A stretch of DNA of 64,000 nt, taken from NCBI GenBank assembly GCA_023703555.1, contig CP097968.1:48001-112000 (forward strand). Reading direction: 5' to 3'. This document shows, piece by piece, positions 1 to 7,324 of this stretch (position 1 is its first letter; each line of letters opens with the position of its first letter). The stretch is from SAR86 cluster bacterium (GTDB taxonomy: Bacteria > Pseudomonadota > Gammaproteobacteria > Magnimaribacterales > TMED112). Below the pieces are notes generated by a model. That model searched no databases, was not told the origin of the DNA, and saw only the letters and a list, made by a program, of their open reading frames with translations. The position numbers and the translations under genes are program-made.

Positions 1-1
1 C

Positions 2-847
2 TGCTCATTTTGTGTGGTACCACATACACGAGGACATGAAGTATCTCGATCGGTAGAAGATATTATTAATGAGGTAAAAATTCTTGTAGATAAAGGTACT
101 TCTGAAATACATTTCCTTGGTCAAAATGTAAATAATTTCAAAGGTCACTACAAAGGTGAGAAATCATCATTAGCAGAGCTTATAAAAATTACTGCACAAA
201 TTTCTGAGGTTAAAAGGATTAGGTTTACAACAAGCCATCCATACGAGTTTAAAGAAGATTTAGTTAATGTTTATTATGAGGTTCCTGAATTAGTTAGCCA
301 TGTCCATCTTCCAATTCAAAGCGGTTCAAATAGAATTCTAAAATTAATGAGAAGAAGATATACAGTAGAAAAATATTTGCTTTTGGTTGAGAAATTAAAG
401 AAAGCTAGGCCTGAAATGCGTTTTTCATCAGATTTTATTATTGGTTTTCCTAGTGAAGGCAAAAATGATTTTTTGGCAACAATGGAAGTGATCAATGAGG
501 TTAAATTTGATGAATCATACAGCTTTATTTATAGCCCTCGTCCAAATACACCAGCTGCCAATATGGAAGATAATGTCTCATTAGAAATTAAAAAAGAACG
601 ATTAAATATTCTTCAAGATAGACTTAATCAAATTTCATATAGCTATAGAAGAAGAATGGTCGGATTATCCGAAAAGATATTAGTAACAGGCTTTTCTAAA
701 AAAGATCCAGGGAAGTTACAAGGGCGAACTATATGCAACAAGGTAGTGAATTTCCCAAGTGATGCTATTGATTTAGTTGGACAATTAGTTAATATTCGAA
801 TTAATGAGGCACTTCCAAATTCACTCCGCGGAGAAATAGAAACTTAA
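2..847 (+). CDS. miaB: tRNA-2-methylthio-N6-dimethylallyladenosine synthase MiaB (5' truncated by window)
   Basis: Radical-SAM methylthiotransferase that adds the 2-methylthio group to i6A37 of tRNAs reading UNN codons. The frame is already open at base 2 and reads CSFCVVPHTRG, which covers the last two cysteines of the CxxxCxxC [4Fe-4S] motif, so the N-terminal UPF0004 domain and the first cysteine lie outside the window. The radical-SAM core follows (LPIQSGSNRILKLMRRRY, then a FIIGFP motif), and the last 60 or so residues form a TRAM-like RNA-binding domain. phoH starts 5 nt downstream, the usual miaB-phoH-ybeY order. The real start is not visible. Confidence 0.95.
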   Translation, partial: CSFCVVPHTRGHEVSRSVEDIINEVKILVDKGTSEIHFLGQNVNNFKGHYKGEKSSLAELIKITAQISEVKRIRFTTSHPYEFKEDLVNVYYEVPELVSHVHLPIQSGSNRILKLMRRRYTVEKYLLLVEKLKKARPEMRFSSDFIIGFPSEGKNDFLATMEVINEVKFDESYSFIYSPRPNTPAANMEDNVSLEIKKERLNILQDRLNQISYSYRRRMVGLSEKILVTGFSKKDPGKLQGRTICNKVVNFPSDAIDLVGQLVNIRINEALPNSLRGEIET

Positions 848-851
848 TCTT

Positions 852-1802
852 TTGTATAATCATCAAGTAAATTTCTCTAATTTATCTCCAGATAGACTCT
901 TAATCCTTTGTGGAGAATTTAATAAAAACTTAAAGCAAATAGAAAAGGCTCTGAAAATTAAGGTCGCTCAAAATGGAGCATCATTTAAAATTTCAGGGAA
1001 TCAAAAAGAAGTTGGTATTGCTGTGAATGCACTACAGGATTTAAAAGAAAAAATTGAACTTGATTCTATGATTACGCCTGATGTTGTTCATTTGAGTCTG
1101 CATACAGCAAAATTTTCAGAAGAGGATAATACAAATGATGCTTTCCAGATAAAAACACCTAGAGTACTGATATCACCAAGGGGAAAAAATCAAAATCAAT
1201 ACCTTAACAACATCAAAAGTTCAGATCTTACTTTTGGTATTGGTCCTTCAGGTACTGGTAAAACATTCCTTGCGGTTGCATGTGCTGTTGATGATTTACT
1301 AACAGAAAAGATAAAAAAAATTGTTCTTGTAAGACCTGCGGTTGAAGCCGGAGAAAAGTTGGGTTTTTTGCCTGGAGATTTAAGTTCAAAAATAGATCCT
1401 TATTTAAGGCCACTCTATGATTCTCTCCATGACATGCTTGGAGCAGAAAGAGTTAATAGGCTTGTTGATAGAGATGTAATAGAGATTGCACCACTAGCTT
1501 ATATGCGTGGAAGAACATTAAGAGAGGCATTTATAATTATGGATGAGGGTCAAAATACAACAATTGAGCAAATGAAAATGTTTTTAACAAGGCTTGGCTT
1601 TGGTTCAAAAGCAGTCGTTAATGGAGACTTAAGCCAAATTGATTTACAAAAAAATATCACTTCTGGGCTAAAACACGCTATTAATGTACTTGGTACTCTT
1701 AAAAGCATCAAAGTTACAAAATTTGGTGCAAAAGATGTAGTAAGGCATTCATTAGTCCAAGAAATTGTAGAAGCTTATGATAAGTTTGATGAATCAGAAT
1801 AA
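852..1802 (+). CDS. phoH: PhoH-like ATPase (YbeZ)
   Basis: PhoH/YbeZ family P-loop ATPase, thought to act with YbeY in rRNA and ribosome maintenance. The N-terminal 70 or so residues resemble the KH-like YbeZ head. The Walker A motif GPSGTGKTF lies near residue 133 and the Walker B-like FIIMDEGQN near residue 230. A TTG start at 852, five bases after the miaB stop, is preferred because the translated N terminus aligns with known YbeZ proteins; no ATG fits as well. It overlaps ybeY. The family call is secure, the exact biochemical role is not established. Confidence 0.93.
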   Translation: MYNHQVNFSNLSPDRLLILCGEFNKNLKQIEKALKIKVAQNGASFKISGNQKEVGIAVNALQDLKEKIELDSMITPDVVHLSLHTAKFSEEDNTNDAFQIKTPRVLISPRGKNQNQYLNNIKSSDLTFGIGPSGTGKTFLAVACAVDDLLTEKIKKIVLVRPAVEAGEKLGFLPGDLSSKIDPYLRPLYDSLHDMLGAERVNRLVDRDVIEIAPLAYMRGRTLREAFIIMDEGQNTTIEQMKMFLTRLGFGSKAVVNGDLSQIDLQKNITSGLKHAINVLGTLKSIKVTKFGAKDVVRHSLVQEIVEAYDKFDESE

Positions 1803-2241
1803 CTTTGATATCAACTACCTACCCAAAGACTATTCCTCAAAAAGTAGTGAGATATTTGAAATGTTTGAGATTTTTATAAAAAGCTGCAACATAATTAAAA
1901 ATTCTGTTGAGGTAAGCTTCGTAAGTAGAGAAGAGATCAAAGAGCTTAATAAAAAATTTAGAAATAAAGATATTGAGACCAATGTTCTATCATTCCCAAA
2001 AAGTGTGATATCAAGAATTTCTAATACATGTGAAGGTGAAATAATAATTTGTAACGACTTTGTGCTAAAAGAAGCGCGTGAACAGGATAAAGATCCATTT
2101 CATCATCTTCTGCATCTTTTTTTACACTCACTCTTACATCTTATTGGGTTTACACATGATAATAAAAATGATGCTATATTAATGGAGAGAAAAGAAATTG
2201 AACTACTATCAAAGTTTGGAATAGCAGATCCATATAAGTAA
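1789..2241 (+). CDS. ybeY: Endoribonuclease YbeY
   Basis: Single-strand endoribonuclease for 16S rRNA 3'-end maturation and 70S quality control. The metal-binding motif HSLLHLIGFTH (HxxxHxxxxxH, Zn ligands) is present near residue 115, followed by the ERKEIE tail typical of the family. Two in-frame ATGs are possible, at 1777 and 1789. The later one is listed because it gives a family-like N terminus and a shorter overlap with phoH, but neither has a convincing ribosome binding site. The stop overlaps the corC start by one base (TAATG), indicating coupling. Confidence 0.92.
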   Translation: MNQNNFDINYLPKDYSSKSSEIFEMFEIFIKSCNIIKNSVEVSFVSREEIKELNKKFRNKDIETNVLSFPKSVISRISNTCEGEIIICNDFVLKEAREQDKDPFHHLLHLFLHSLLHLIGFTHDNKNDAILMERKEIELLSKFGIADPYK

Positions 2242-3035
2242 TGTCAGAAGAGCCTCCCCAAAGTAGCTTTTTAGAAAAAATAAAAAGTATTTTCTTAGTT
2301 ACTGATAAAAAAAATAACAATATTCAAGCTGGTGATGAGAAAATCGAAGAGATTATTCAGAATGTTATTGATATAAAAGACTCAGTTGTAAGTGAGATTA
2401 TGATACCAAGGGTAAATATTTCCTCCATTTCAGAAAGTGATGATATAAAAAATGTAATGCTTGTACTTAACGACACAAAACATTCAAGATATCCGGTTTT
2501 TAGTGCAGATAACAAAAATGTTTTGGGAGTTTTACATGTTAAGGATCTTCTAAATGTATTAGGCCTTGAAGAAGAAAAATTTAATCTCAAAAAAATCCTT
2601 AGAGATGTAAAATTTGTTCCAGAAACAAAAAAAGTTACATCTTTACTTGAAGAATTTAAAAAAGACAAAGCACATTTAGCGATTGTGCTAGATGAATACG
2701 GATCAGTAGAAGGATTGATTACGATTGAGGATATTCTCGAAGAAATAGTAGGTGAAATAGAGGACGAATTTTATGAGGAAAGTGAAAGTAAAATTATCAC
2801 TATTAATGAAAATGAATATATTGTTTCATCATTCATTGAGAAGGAAAAATTTGAGGATTTCTTTCAAACAAATTTAGATTGTCCAGAGGTAGAGACACTT
2901 GGGGGCTATATACTGAAAGAGGTAGGACACTTACCAAAAGTAGGCGAAAGCTTAAGGCATGAAAATCTTGAGTTAATAATTACTTCAGCAGACCAAAGAA
3001 AGATCAAAAAAATTACAGTTAGAAAAATTGATTAG
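2241..3035 (+). CDS. corC: CorC/YbeX CBS-domain protein
   Basis: Cytosolic CorC_HlyC family protein (YbeX), linked in other bacteria to Mg/Co efflux and ribosome homeostasis. After about 55 residues come two CBS domains (about 55-175; the segment SEIMIPRVNI opens the first) and then the CorC_HlyC C-terminal domain (about 180-260). The MTM-like and HLAIVLDEYGSVEGLIT signatures are typical. No membrane domain is present, so this is the short YbeX type. Its start overlaps the ybeY stop and its end overlaps lnt, so the block is one transcription unit. Confidence 0.92.
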   Translation: MSEEPPQSSFLEKIKSIFLVTDKKNNNIQAGDEKIEEIIQNVIDIKDSVVSEIMIPRVNISSISESDDIKNVMLVLNDTKHSRYPVFSADNKNVLGVLHVKDLLNVLGLEEEKFNLKKILRDVKFVPETKKVTSLLEEFKKDKAHLAIVLDEYGSVEGLITIEDILEEIVGEIEDEFYEESESKIITINENEYIVSSFIEKEKFEDFFQTNLDCPEVETLGGYILKEVGHLPKVGESLRHENLELIITSADQRKIKKITVRKID

Positions 3036-4305
3036 GCTAAATTTCCTATCTGGTTTTATGTTTGGGTTATTTTTTTGGTCTGTAAGTATTTTTTGGATTT
3101 TCGACGCAATCAATTACTATGGTGCAGGAAATATTCTAAGTTTTTTCATAACTGTTTTACTAATTTGCTATCTATCAATTTATATTGGGGTATTTTGTAA
3201 GTCGATAACTTATTTTAGAAATTCAAAAATAACTATTTTACTTTTACCCAGTATTTTTTATATTCTTGAATGGGTTCGATCTTGGATGATTTCTGGATTT
3301 CCATGGCTAAATTTAGGTATTATAGTTGAACCATTTTGGGGTTTTCTTCCATATGTTGGAGCTTCAGGTACCTCTTTTTTTGTAATTGTCCTTCTCTGTC
3401 TTTTGTCTTATTCGTTTTTAAGCAAAAAGGATAATGGAAACAAAACTATATTAAAAAGAACAATTTCTCTTGCAGCAGCTTGTCTAATTTTTTTCATTGG
3501 ATCTATTAATCACAAAGATGATAACTTAATTGATGGGGAGATTAACATTGGTATCGTTCAACCAATAGATAATGATATAAGTTTGCTAAAAAATGTTACA
3601 AATGCAATGAAAAAAGCAGATGTTGTTCTATGGCCTGAGGCTGTAGGATGGTTTGATAATAAAGATTTTAAGGATCAGGAAATTAAACCTATTGTTTTGG
3701 GTGGTTTTTTTATAAAAGAAGAGGGCAAAGTTTTCACTTCAATGATAAATTTACAAACGAAAGAGAGATATGATAAAAAGAATCTAGTTCCTTTTGGTGA
3801 GTTTCAACCATTTGGTAAAATGCTCAGCTCAATTAATGAATTTTTTAATATTTCCAATTCAAATATCACTCCAGGACTTAGCAATCAAAAAAGAATTACG
3901 GTTGCTAGTTATCCTTTTGCTGGCCTTATTTGCTGGGAGCTTTCATTTAATAATACATTTACTAATAGAGTAAAAGATTCTGGAATAATTTTTCATATTT
4001 CAAACGATAGCTGGTATGGCGATAAAATGCCTTCACAGCATTTAAAACATGCAAGAGCAAGAGCTGTTGAATCACAAAAATGGGTTATAAGGTCAACAAC
4101 AAATGGGCTTTCGCAGATTATTAGTCCATTTGGTGATTCATCTGAGATAATTCCAAGGGGACAGTTTGGCAGCTTATTACAATACAATGTTCCAATTAAA
4201 ATGAAAAATACAATATATGTGAAATATGGTGACTTGCCACTTTTGATAGTATCTTTTTTAACCTTGATTTTTGGTTTTTTTGAAAAAAGAAGGCATGAAG
4301 TTTAG
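3028..4305 (+). CDS. lnt: Apolipoprotein N-acyltransferase
   Basis: Inner-membrane enzyme that adds the third acyl chain to lipoproteins before LolCDE release. Hydrophobic membrane segments occupy about the first 160 residues, followed by the periplasmic nitrilase-fold domain. The triad is visible: Glu in LWPEAVGW, Lys in KKNLVPFGEFQPF and Cys in GLICWE. A TTG start at 3028 gives 425 residues, shorter than the ~510 of E. coli Lnt, because the N-terminal membrane part is trimmed. The start sits inside the end of corC, consistent with coupled translation. Confidence 0.93.
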   Translation: MIRLNFLSGFMFGLFFWSVSIFWIFDAINYYGAGNILSFFITVLLICYLSIYIGVFCKSITYFRNSKITILLLPSIFYILEWVRSWMISGFPWLNLGIIVEPFWGFLPYVGASGTSFFVIVLLCLLSYSFLSKKDNGNKTILKRTISLAAACLIFFIGSINHKDDNLIDGEINIGIVQPIDNDISLLKNVTNAMKKADVVLWPEAVGWFDNKDFKDQEIKPIVLGGFFIKEEGKVFTSMINLQTKERYDKKNLVPFGEFQPFGKMLSSINEFFNISNSNITPGLSNQKRITVASYPFAGLICWELSFNNTFTNRVKDSGIIFHISNDSWYGDKMPSQHLKHARARAVESQKWVIRSTTNGLSQIISPFGDSSEIIPRGQFGSLLQYNVPIKMKNTIYVKYGDLPLLIVSFLTLIFGFFEKRRHEV

Positions 4306-4825
4306 GATTGTTATATTAATCATAATGAGCTTAAATGCATTAGCTATTAAAATAGAAGTTTCAATCAGTAAGCAAAGGTTATATCTAAAAGATAATAATG
4401 AAATTGTTAAAACATACACTATTTCTTCTTCTAGTTATGGTGAGGGTAGTGAAGAGGGAACAAACCATACACCATTAGGTCTACACGAAATAAAGAAAAA
4501 AATTGGTCACGAGAAACCAATAGGTGCCAGGTTCATAGGCAGAGTATATACCGGTGAAATATATCCCATCTATTCAAATGAGAAGATTCTCGTTACAGAT
4601 GACGTTATTCAGACAAGAATTATGTGGCTGTCAGGGCTTGAGGAAGGTGAAAATTTAGGTGGGAATGTTGATACATTTTCAAGATACATTTATATACATG
4701 GCACTCCGGAAGAATGGCGCCTAGGGCAAAAAGCTTCACATGGTTGTATACGTATGTCCAATAGGGATGTTATTGAGCTATTCAATATTGTTGAAGAGGG
4801 AACTGAAGTTTATATTAACAAATAA
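4295..4825 (+). CDS. L,D-transpeptidase (YkuD family), secreted
   Basis: Periplasmic YkuD-fold enzyme that makes or edits 3-3 peptidoglycan cross-links or lipoprotein attachments. The catalytic signature HGTPEEWRLGQKASHGCIRM-S includes the catalytic Cys and His. An N-terminal hydrophobic stretch (MKFRIVILIIMSLNALA) reads as a Sec signal peptide. ATG 4295 is chosen because it begins this signal, follows an AGAAGG ribosome binding site and overlaps lnt by 11 nt. Only a catalytic domain is present (about 176 residues, no LysM). Which cross-link it makes cannot be told from sequence. Confidence 0.88.
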   Translation: MKFRIVILIIMSLNALAIKIEVSISKQRLYLKDNNEIVKTYTISSSSYGEGSEEGTNHTPLGLHEIKKKIGHEKPIGARFIGRVYTGEIYPIYSNEKILVTDDVIQTRIMWLSGLEEGENLGGNVDTFSRYIYIHGTPEEWRLGQKASHGCIRMSNRDVIELFNIVEEGTEVYINK

Positions 4826-4871
4826 ATACTATTCATCTATAAAAATTATTAATGTTTATTTATAAAAACTA

Positions 4872-4903
4872 TTGATATTTCATATTAAACTTATTATTAT
4901 AAT
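4872..4903 (+). promoter_or_regulatory. Putative promoter of the 4909-4962 small RNA
   Basis: TTGATA at 4872-4877 and TATTAT at 4895-4900 are spaced 17 nt; an overlapping TATAAT lies at 4898-4903. The predicted start falls near 4907-4910, exactly where the first hairpin of the candidate small RNA begins. Confidence 0.5.
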
Positions 4904-4908
4904 CTCAA

Positions 4909-4962
4909 GTCAGTCTCTCCTCTCCCCCAATGACTGACAGGGGCTTCGGCCCCAAACTTTTT
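4909..4962 (+). ncRNA. Candidate small RNA: two stem-loops with a C/U-rich loop and intrinsic terminator
   Basis: Seen directly: an inverted repeat GTCAGT (4909-4914) / ACTGAC (4933-4938) encloses an 18-nt, nearly all-pyrimidine loop (CTCTCCTCTCCCCC then AATG). It is followed at once by a perfect GGGGC-UUCG-GCCCC tetraloop hairpin and a T run. With the promoter just upstream this makes a self-contained transcript of about 55 nt. The exposed C/U-rich loop could pair with purine-rich ribosome binding sites; that role is inference. It could instead be only a long terminator of the preceding operon. Confidence 0.45.
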
Positions 4963-4964
4963 TT
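4940..4964 (+). terminator. Rho-independent terminator, UUCG tetraloop
   Basis: The stem GGGGC (4940-4944) / GCCCC (4949-4953) with a UUCG loop is followed by AAAC and seven T residues. This is the cleanest intrinsic terminator in the window. It can end the miaB-L,D-transpeptidase operon and the candidate small RNA. Confidence 0.85.
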
Positions 4965-4969
4965 AAAAA

Positions 4970-5074
4970 ATGAGTAAACATATTTCAGACATAGCCGAAT
5001 TTTTAAAGCAATATCCTCTATGGGGCTGTGCATTCTTTGGCTGTGGTTATCTAATTGGACTCTCAATAAGCTAA
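4970..5074 (+). CDS. Micro-ORF 1, possible 34-residue membrane peptide
   Basis: ATG at 4970 opens a 34-codon frame starting MSKHISDIAEFLKQYPLWG and then a hydrophobic, glycine-rich segment ending in TAA at 5074. The residue pattern (a charged amphipathic head, then about 17 apolar residues) looks like a small single-span membrane protein. No Shine-Dalgarno sequence is visible and the start lies just after the terminator T run, so expression is uncertain. I do not recognise a family. Its stop overlaps the start of micro-ORF 2 by one base. Confidence 0.3.
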   Translation: MSKHISDIAEFLKQYPLWGCAFFGCGYLIGLSIS

Positions 5075-5160
5075 TGGAAAGGTTTGGCGAAAACTTTGAG
5101 CTTGTGGTACTATGCTTGATATTCTTAGTATTGCTTATTGGGATTTCACCAAATGTATAG
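5074..5160 (+). CDS. Micro-ORF 2, possible 28-residue membrane peptide
   Basis: The frame starts at the ATG inside TAATGG (5072-5077), so it overlaps micro-ORF 1 by one base, and encodes 28 residues. MERFGENFELVVLCLIFLVL begins it and the middle is a strong membrane segment. It ends at 5160, eight bases inside the gpx start, so a coupled micro-ORF 1 - micro-ORF 2 - gpx unit is possible. Family unknown. The two ORFs could also be remnants of one longer gene, though no single-base change obviously restores one. Confidence 0.3.
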   Translation: MERFGENFELVVLCLIFLVLLIGISPNV

Positions 5161-5680
5161 AATTTTATCATTAGCATTTTTAGCCGGCATAATTCAAGCA
5201 TCTTGCCCTGAGATTTTAGATTCAGATGTAAAGATCCTTAATAAAAAAGAATATAAAAATTTATGTGAATACAGTGGTAAAACAATTCTTGTAGTAAATA
5301 CTGCAAGTAAATGTGGATTCACCTACCAATACGAACAATTAGAAGACATGTATAGAGAATATGGCTCTGAAAACTTTATGGTTCTTGCATTTCCATCAAG
5401 AGATTTTCTTTATCAAGAGTTTTCTGACGAAGAAGCTGTGGAAGAATTTTGTAGTACAAATTATGAAATTACTTTCCCAATGTTTTCCATTACTAAAGTA
5501 AATGCTTCCCGTACTCATCCTTTTTATGAGAAATTATTTAGAGCAACAAATGAAAGGCCAAGGTGGAATTTCCATAAATATTTAATAAAAAAAGATGGAT
5601 CAGTGGAAAGTTTTTCGCACAGGCTTGATCCAAAAGACGAACAAATTCTAAGTTCAATTCAAGATTCTTTAAGTTCATAA
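5153..5680 (+). CDS. Glutathione peroxidase family protein, exported
   Basis: Thiol peroxidase of the GPx fold that reduces hydroperoxides with thioredoxin or glutathione. The peroxidatic Cys sits in NTASKCGFTYQYEQLE, the catalytic Gln in FLYQEF and the Trp/Asn pair in RWNFHKYL. The second conserved block EEFCSTNYEITFPMF also fits. ATG 5153 is preferred over an upstream TTG (5138) because it begins a signal-peptide-like stretch MYRILSLAFLAGIIQASC, placing the enzyme in the periplasm. The 3' end overlaps the convergent rpiA by 22 nt. Confidence 0.85.
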   Translation: MYRILSLAFLAGIIQASCPEILDSDVKILNKKEYKNLCEYSGKTILVVNTASKCGFTYQYEQLEDMYREYGSENFMVLAFPSRDFLYQEFSDEEAVEEFCSTNYEITFPMFSITKVNASRTHPFYEKLFRATNERPRWNFHKYLIKKDGSVESFSHRLDPKDEQILSSIQDSLSS

Positions 5681-6315
5681 CCATAATCAAAACCGGTAAC
5701 AACTATATGTGGCTTATGCTCTGCAAATATACCTACCTCTATGACTCCGTCAATTTTTTGGAAAAGCTTCTCATAGTATAGAGGATCATCAATAACAAGA
5801 TTATGTAAGTCGATAAGGTAATTTTTATTATCTGAAAGATCCTTCCTAATAGTTGCATTACCAAATTTCTTGCAAGACGTTAGAACACTTTCAAGTTTAT
5901 TTTTCTCTACTTCAAGAGGAAGAGGAAATGCTCCTAACTTATTAACATGTTTTGAGGAATCAACAATACAAATGAATTTATTTGCTTTAGATGCAACTCT
6001 TTTCTCCATGTAGTGCGCACCACCACCACCTTTTATTAAGAAATGATTTGTATCAACTTCGTCAGCACCATCTACATAAAAATCTAACTCTGGGTTTAAA
6101 TCTAAATCATCAACAACAAAACCTAACTCTTCAAGATACCCCGAGGTTTTTAATGAACTTGAGTAAATACTTTTAATTTTATCTCTAAGTTTAGGAAGAA
6201 AGTTTTTTGTGAAAAAATCTGAGGTACTTCCGGTGCCTATTCCAATTTTGATGCTCTCATTGTGTTTTGATATTAAGTCAAATGCACCCTTAGCAGCATT
6301 AAATTTTTCGTTCAT
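5659..6315 (-). CDS. rpiA: Ribose-5-phosphate isomerase A
   Basis: Interconverts ribose-5-phosphate and ribulose-5-phosphate in the pentose phosphate pathway. The signatures GIGTGSTSDFF, DGADEVD and KGGGGAH are present, and the 218-residue length is normal for the family. It overlaps fau (start side) by 17 nt, so fau and rpiA are probably co-transcribed after 6S RNA. Its last 22 nt run antisense to the gpx 3' end, leaving no room for a separate terminator. rpe (17160) supplies the partner epimerase. Confidence 0.95.
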   Translation of the reverse strand: MNEKFNAAKGAFDLISKHNESIKIGIGTGSTSDFFTKNFLPKLRDKIKSIYSSSLKTSGYLEELGFVVDDLDLNPELDFYVDGADEVDTNHFLIKGGGGAHYMEKRVASKANKFICIVDSSKHVNKLGAFPLPLEVEKNKLESVLTSCKKFGNATIRKDLSDNKNYLIDLHNLVIDDPLYYEKLFQKIDGVIEVGIFAEHKPHIVVTGFDYGYELKES

Positions 6316-6853
6316 ATACTCTTGTATCGGTTATTACTTTGTGCAAACTTACATCTATATTAGTTCGAAAATCATATTCAGTTAATTGAAAGTCATAACC
6401 AATTCCCCAAAATTGAGCATTTTTGTTAACTGTAAATAAATTTCTAAGGTATTTATCATAGTAACCCTTACCGTATCCAACTCTGTCTAGTTTTTTGTTG
6501 AACGCTAGAAGCGGTACTAGTACTAGCTCCAATTCTGTTGGCGCAATAAGTTTAGTATTATAGGGCTCACTAATCCCATATTTATTTTTGACAACATCAT
6601 TAGTAATTTCTGCAAAATGAAGTTTGCTATTTTTAATTACGGGTAAATATGCTTTTTTGCTTTTTGGTAGTTCAATGTGGGGCTCATTCCTAAAAGAACT
6701 AAAAAATGCAATATTTTTTGATTTCTTAAAGTAAGGTTGAGAATAAATCTGTTTGTTAATTAAATTAGATAATTTCTTGACCTCAATACGGGATAGTTTA
6801 GACCGTCTTCTTAAGGCTGTCTTTCTTATCTCTGATTTCAAGATCTGAACCAT
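6299..6853 (-). CDS. fau: 5-formyltetrahydrofolate cyclo-ligase family protein (Fau/YgfA)
   Basis: Converts 5-formyl-THF to 5,10-methenyl-THF with ATP. Family signatures LVPLLAFNKKLDRVGYGKGYYD and the C-terminal GIGYDFQ block are present. The first ATG (6853) lies inside the predicted 3' arm of 6S RNA, repeating the classical ssrS-fau arrangement. A TTG a few codons downstream is an alternative start if 6S processing removes the ATG. The N-terminal basic helix is shorter and more degenerate than in E. coli. It overlaps rpiA by 17 nt. Confidence 0.9.
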   Translation of the reverse strand: MVQILKSEIRKTALRRRSKLSRIEVKKLSNLINKQIYSQPYFKKSKNIAFFSSFRNEPHIELPKSKKAYLPVIKNSKLHFAEITNDVVKNKYGISEPYNTKLIAPTELELVLVPLLAFNKKLDRVGYGKGYYDKYLRNLFTVNKNAQFWGIGYDFQLTEYDFRTNIDVSLHKVITDTRVYERKI

Positions 6854-7006
6854 GATTTTCAGTCACCCTGAACCCTAAGGTCAGGTGGGTAGCTCAATTT
6901 AAAAGTAAGGCTTCCTCATTGAGTAACGCACAGCTTCTAAAATTTTGCTTCCCTATAAATAAATTATCGGTTCTAAAGTAAATTCTGAGAACCAATGATT
7001 CAGATA
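6843..7006 (-). ncRNA. ssrS: 6S RNA (ssrS)
   Basis: Regulator that binds sigma70-RNA polymerase. It lies between zapA and fau exactly as in E. coli. On the minus strand the ends pair as ATCTGAATCAT / ATGGTTCAGAT (one G-U), giving about 164 nt. The 3' half contains GAAGCCTTA and a CACCTGACC-TTA-GGGTTCAGGGTG hairpin, close to the E. coli CACCUUGAACC-AAGGGUUCAAGGG segment. A TATATT box 5-6 nt upstream of the predicted 5' end supports the start. The terminal stem contains the fau start codon. Confidence 0.9.
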
Positions 7007-7011
7007 TCTTT

Positions 7012-7017
7012 AATATA
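7012..7017 (-). promoter_or_regulatory. -10 box of 6S RNA promoter
   Basis: Read on the minus strand the bases are TATATT. The predicted transcription start near 7005 coincides with the 5' end of the closing stem of 6S RNA. No clear -35 element was identified. Confidence 0.5.
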
Positions 7018-7039
7018 TAATTTTTTTTGGTTGCTGCAA

Positions 7040-7324
7040 TCATTGATTTAAAAAAATTTCAATTTTTTTCGTTATCTCATTAATGCTTTCTGATTGTTCG
7101 TCATCAGTTATATTTAACTTTTCTCGTAATTTATTATTTTCAATTGCAAGTTTGACTGCCGAGTAAACAATTCCAAAATCAAGCTCATCATCTTCAGGAC
7201 CTATTTCTTCAATAAGAGAAACCACAGATTTTTCAGCCTTTTTAAATGGTATATAGTCCGAGTAGGGTATTCTAAAGGAAAATTTTCTCTCTCTTATAAT
7301 TATCTCTACAATCTGTTCGCTCAA
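7040..7324 (-). CDS. zapA: Cell division protein ZapA
   Basis: Small FtsZ-ring stabilising protein. At 94 residues it has the ZapA layout: a beta-rich N-terminal head (VEIIIRERKFSFRIPYSDY) and a long C-terminal coiled-coil helix ending in NEITKKIEIFLNQ. Position next to 6S RNA and fau matches E. coli and supports the call, since sequence identity is modest. The start overlaps the stop of the preceding SDR by 4 nt (ATGA-type coupling). Confidence 0.85.
   Translation of the reverse strand: MSEQIVEIIIRERKFSFRIPYSDYIPFKKAEKSVVSLIEEIGPEDDELDFGIVYSAVKLAIENNKLREKLNITDDEQSESINEITKKIEIFLNQ

Noticed and set aside
4921..4963. Minus-strand GGA-rich hairpin that could be a CsrB-like sponge
   Set aside because: On the minus strand no promoter-terminator pair brackets it, while the plus strand has both. 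The GGA run is the complement of the C/U loop.
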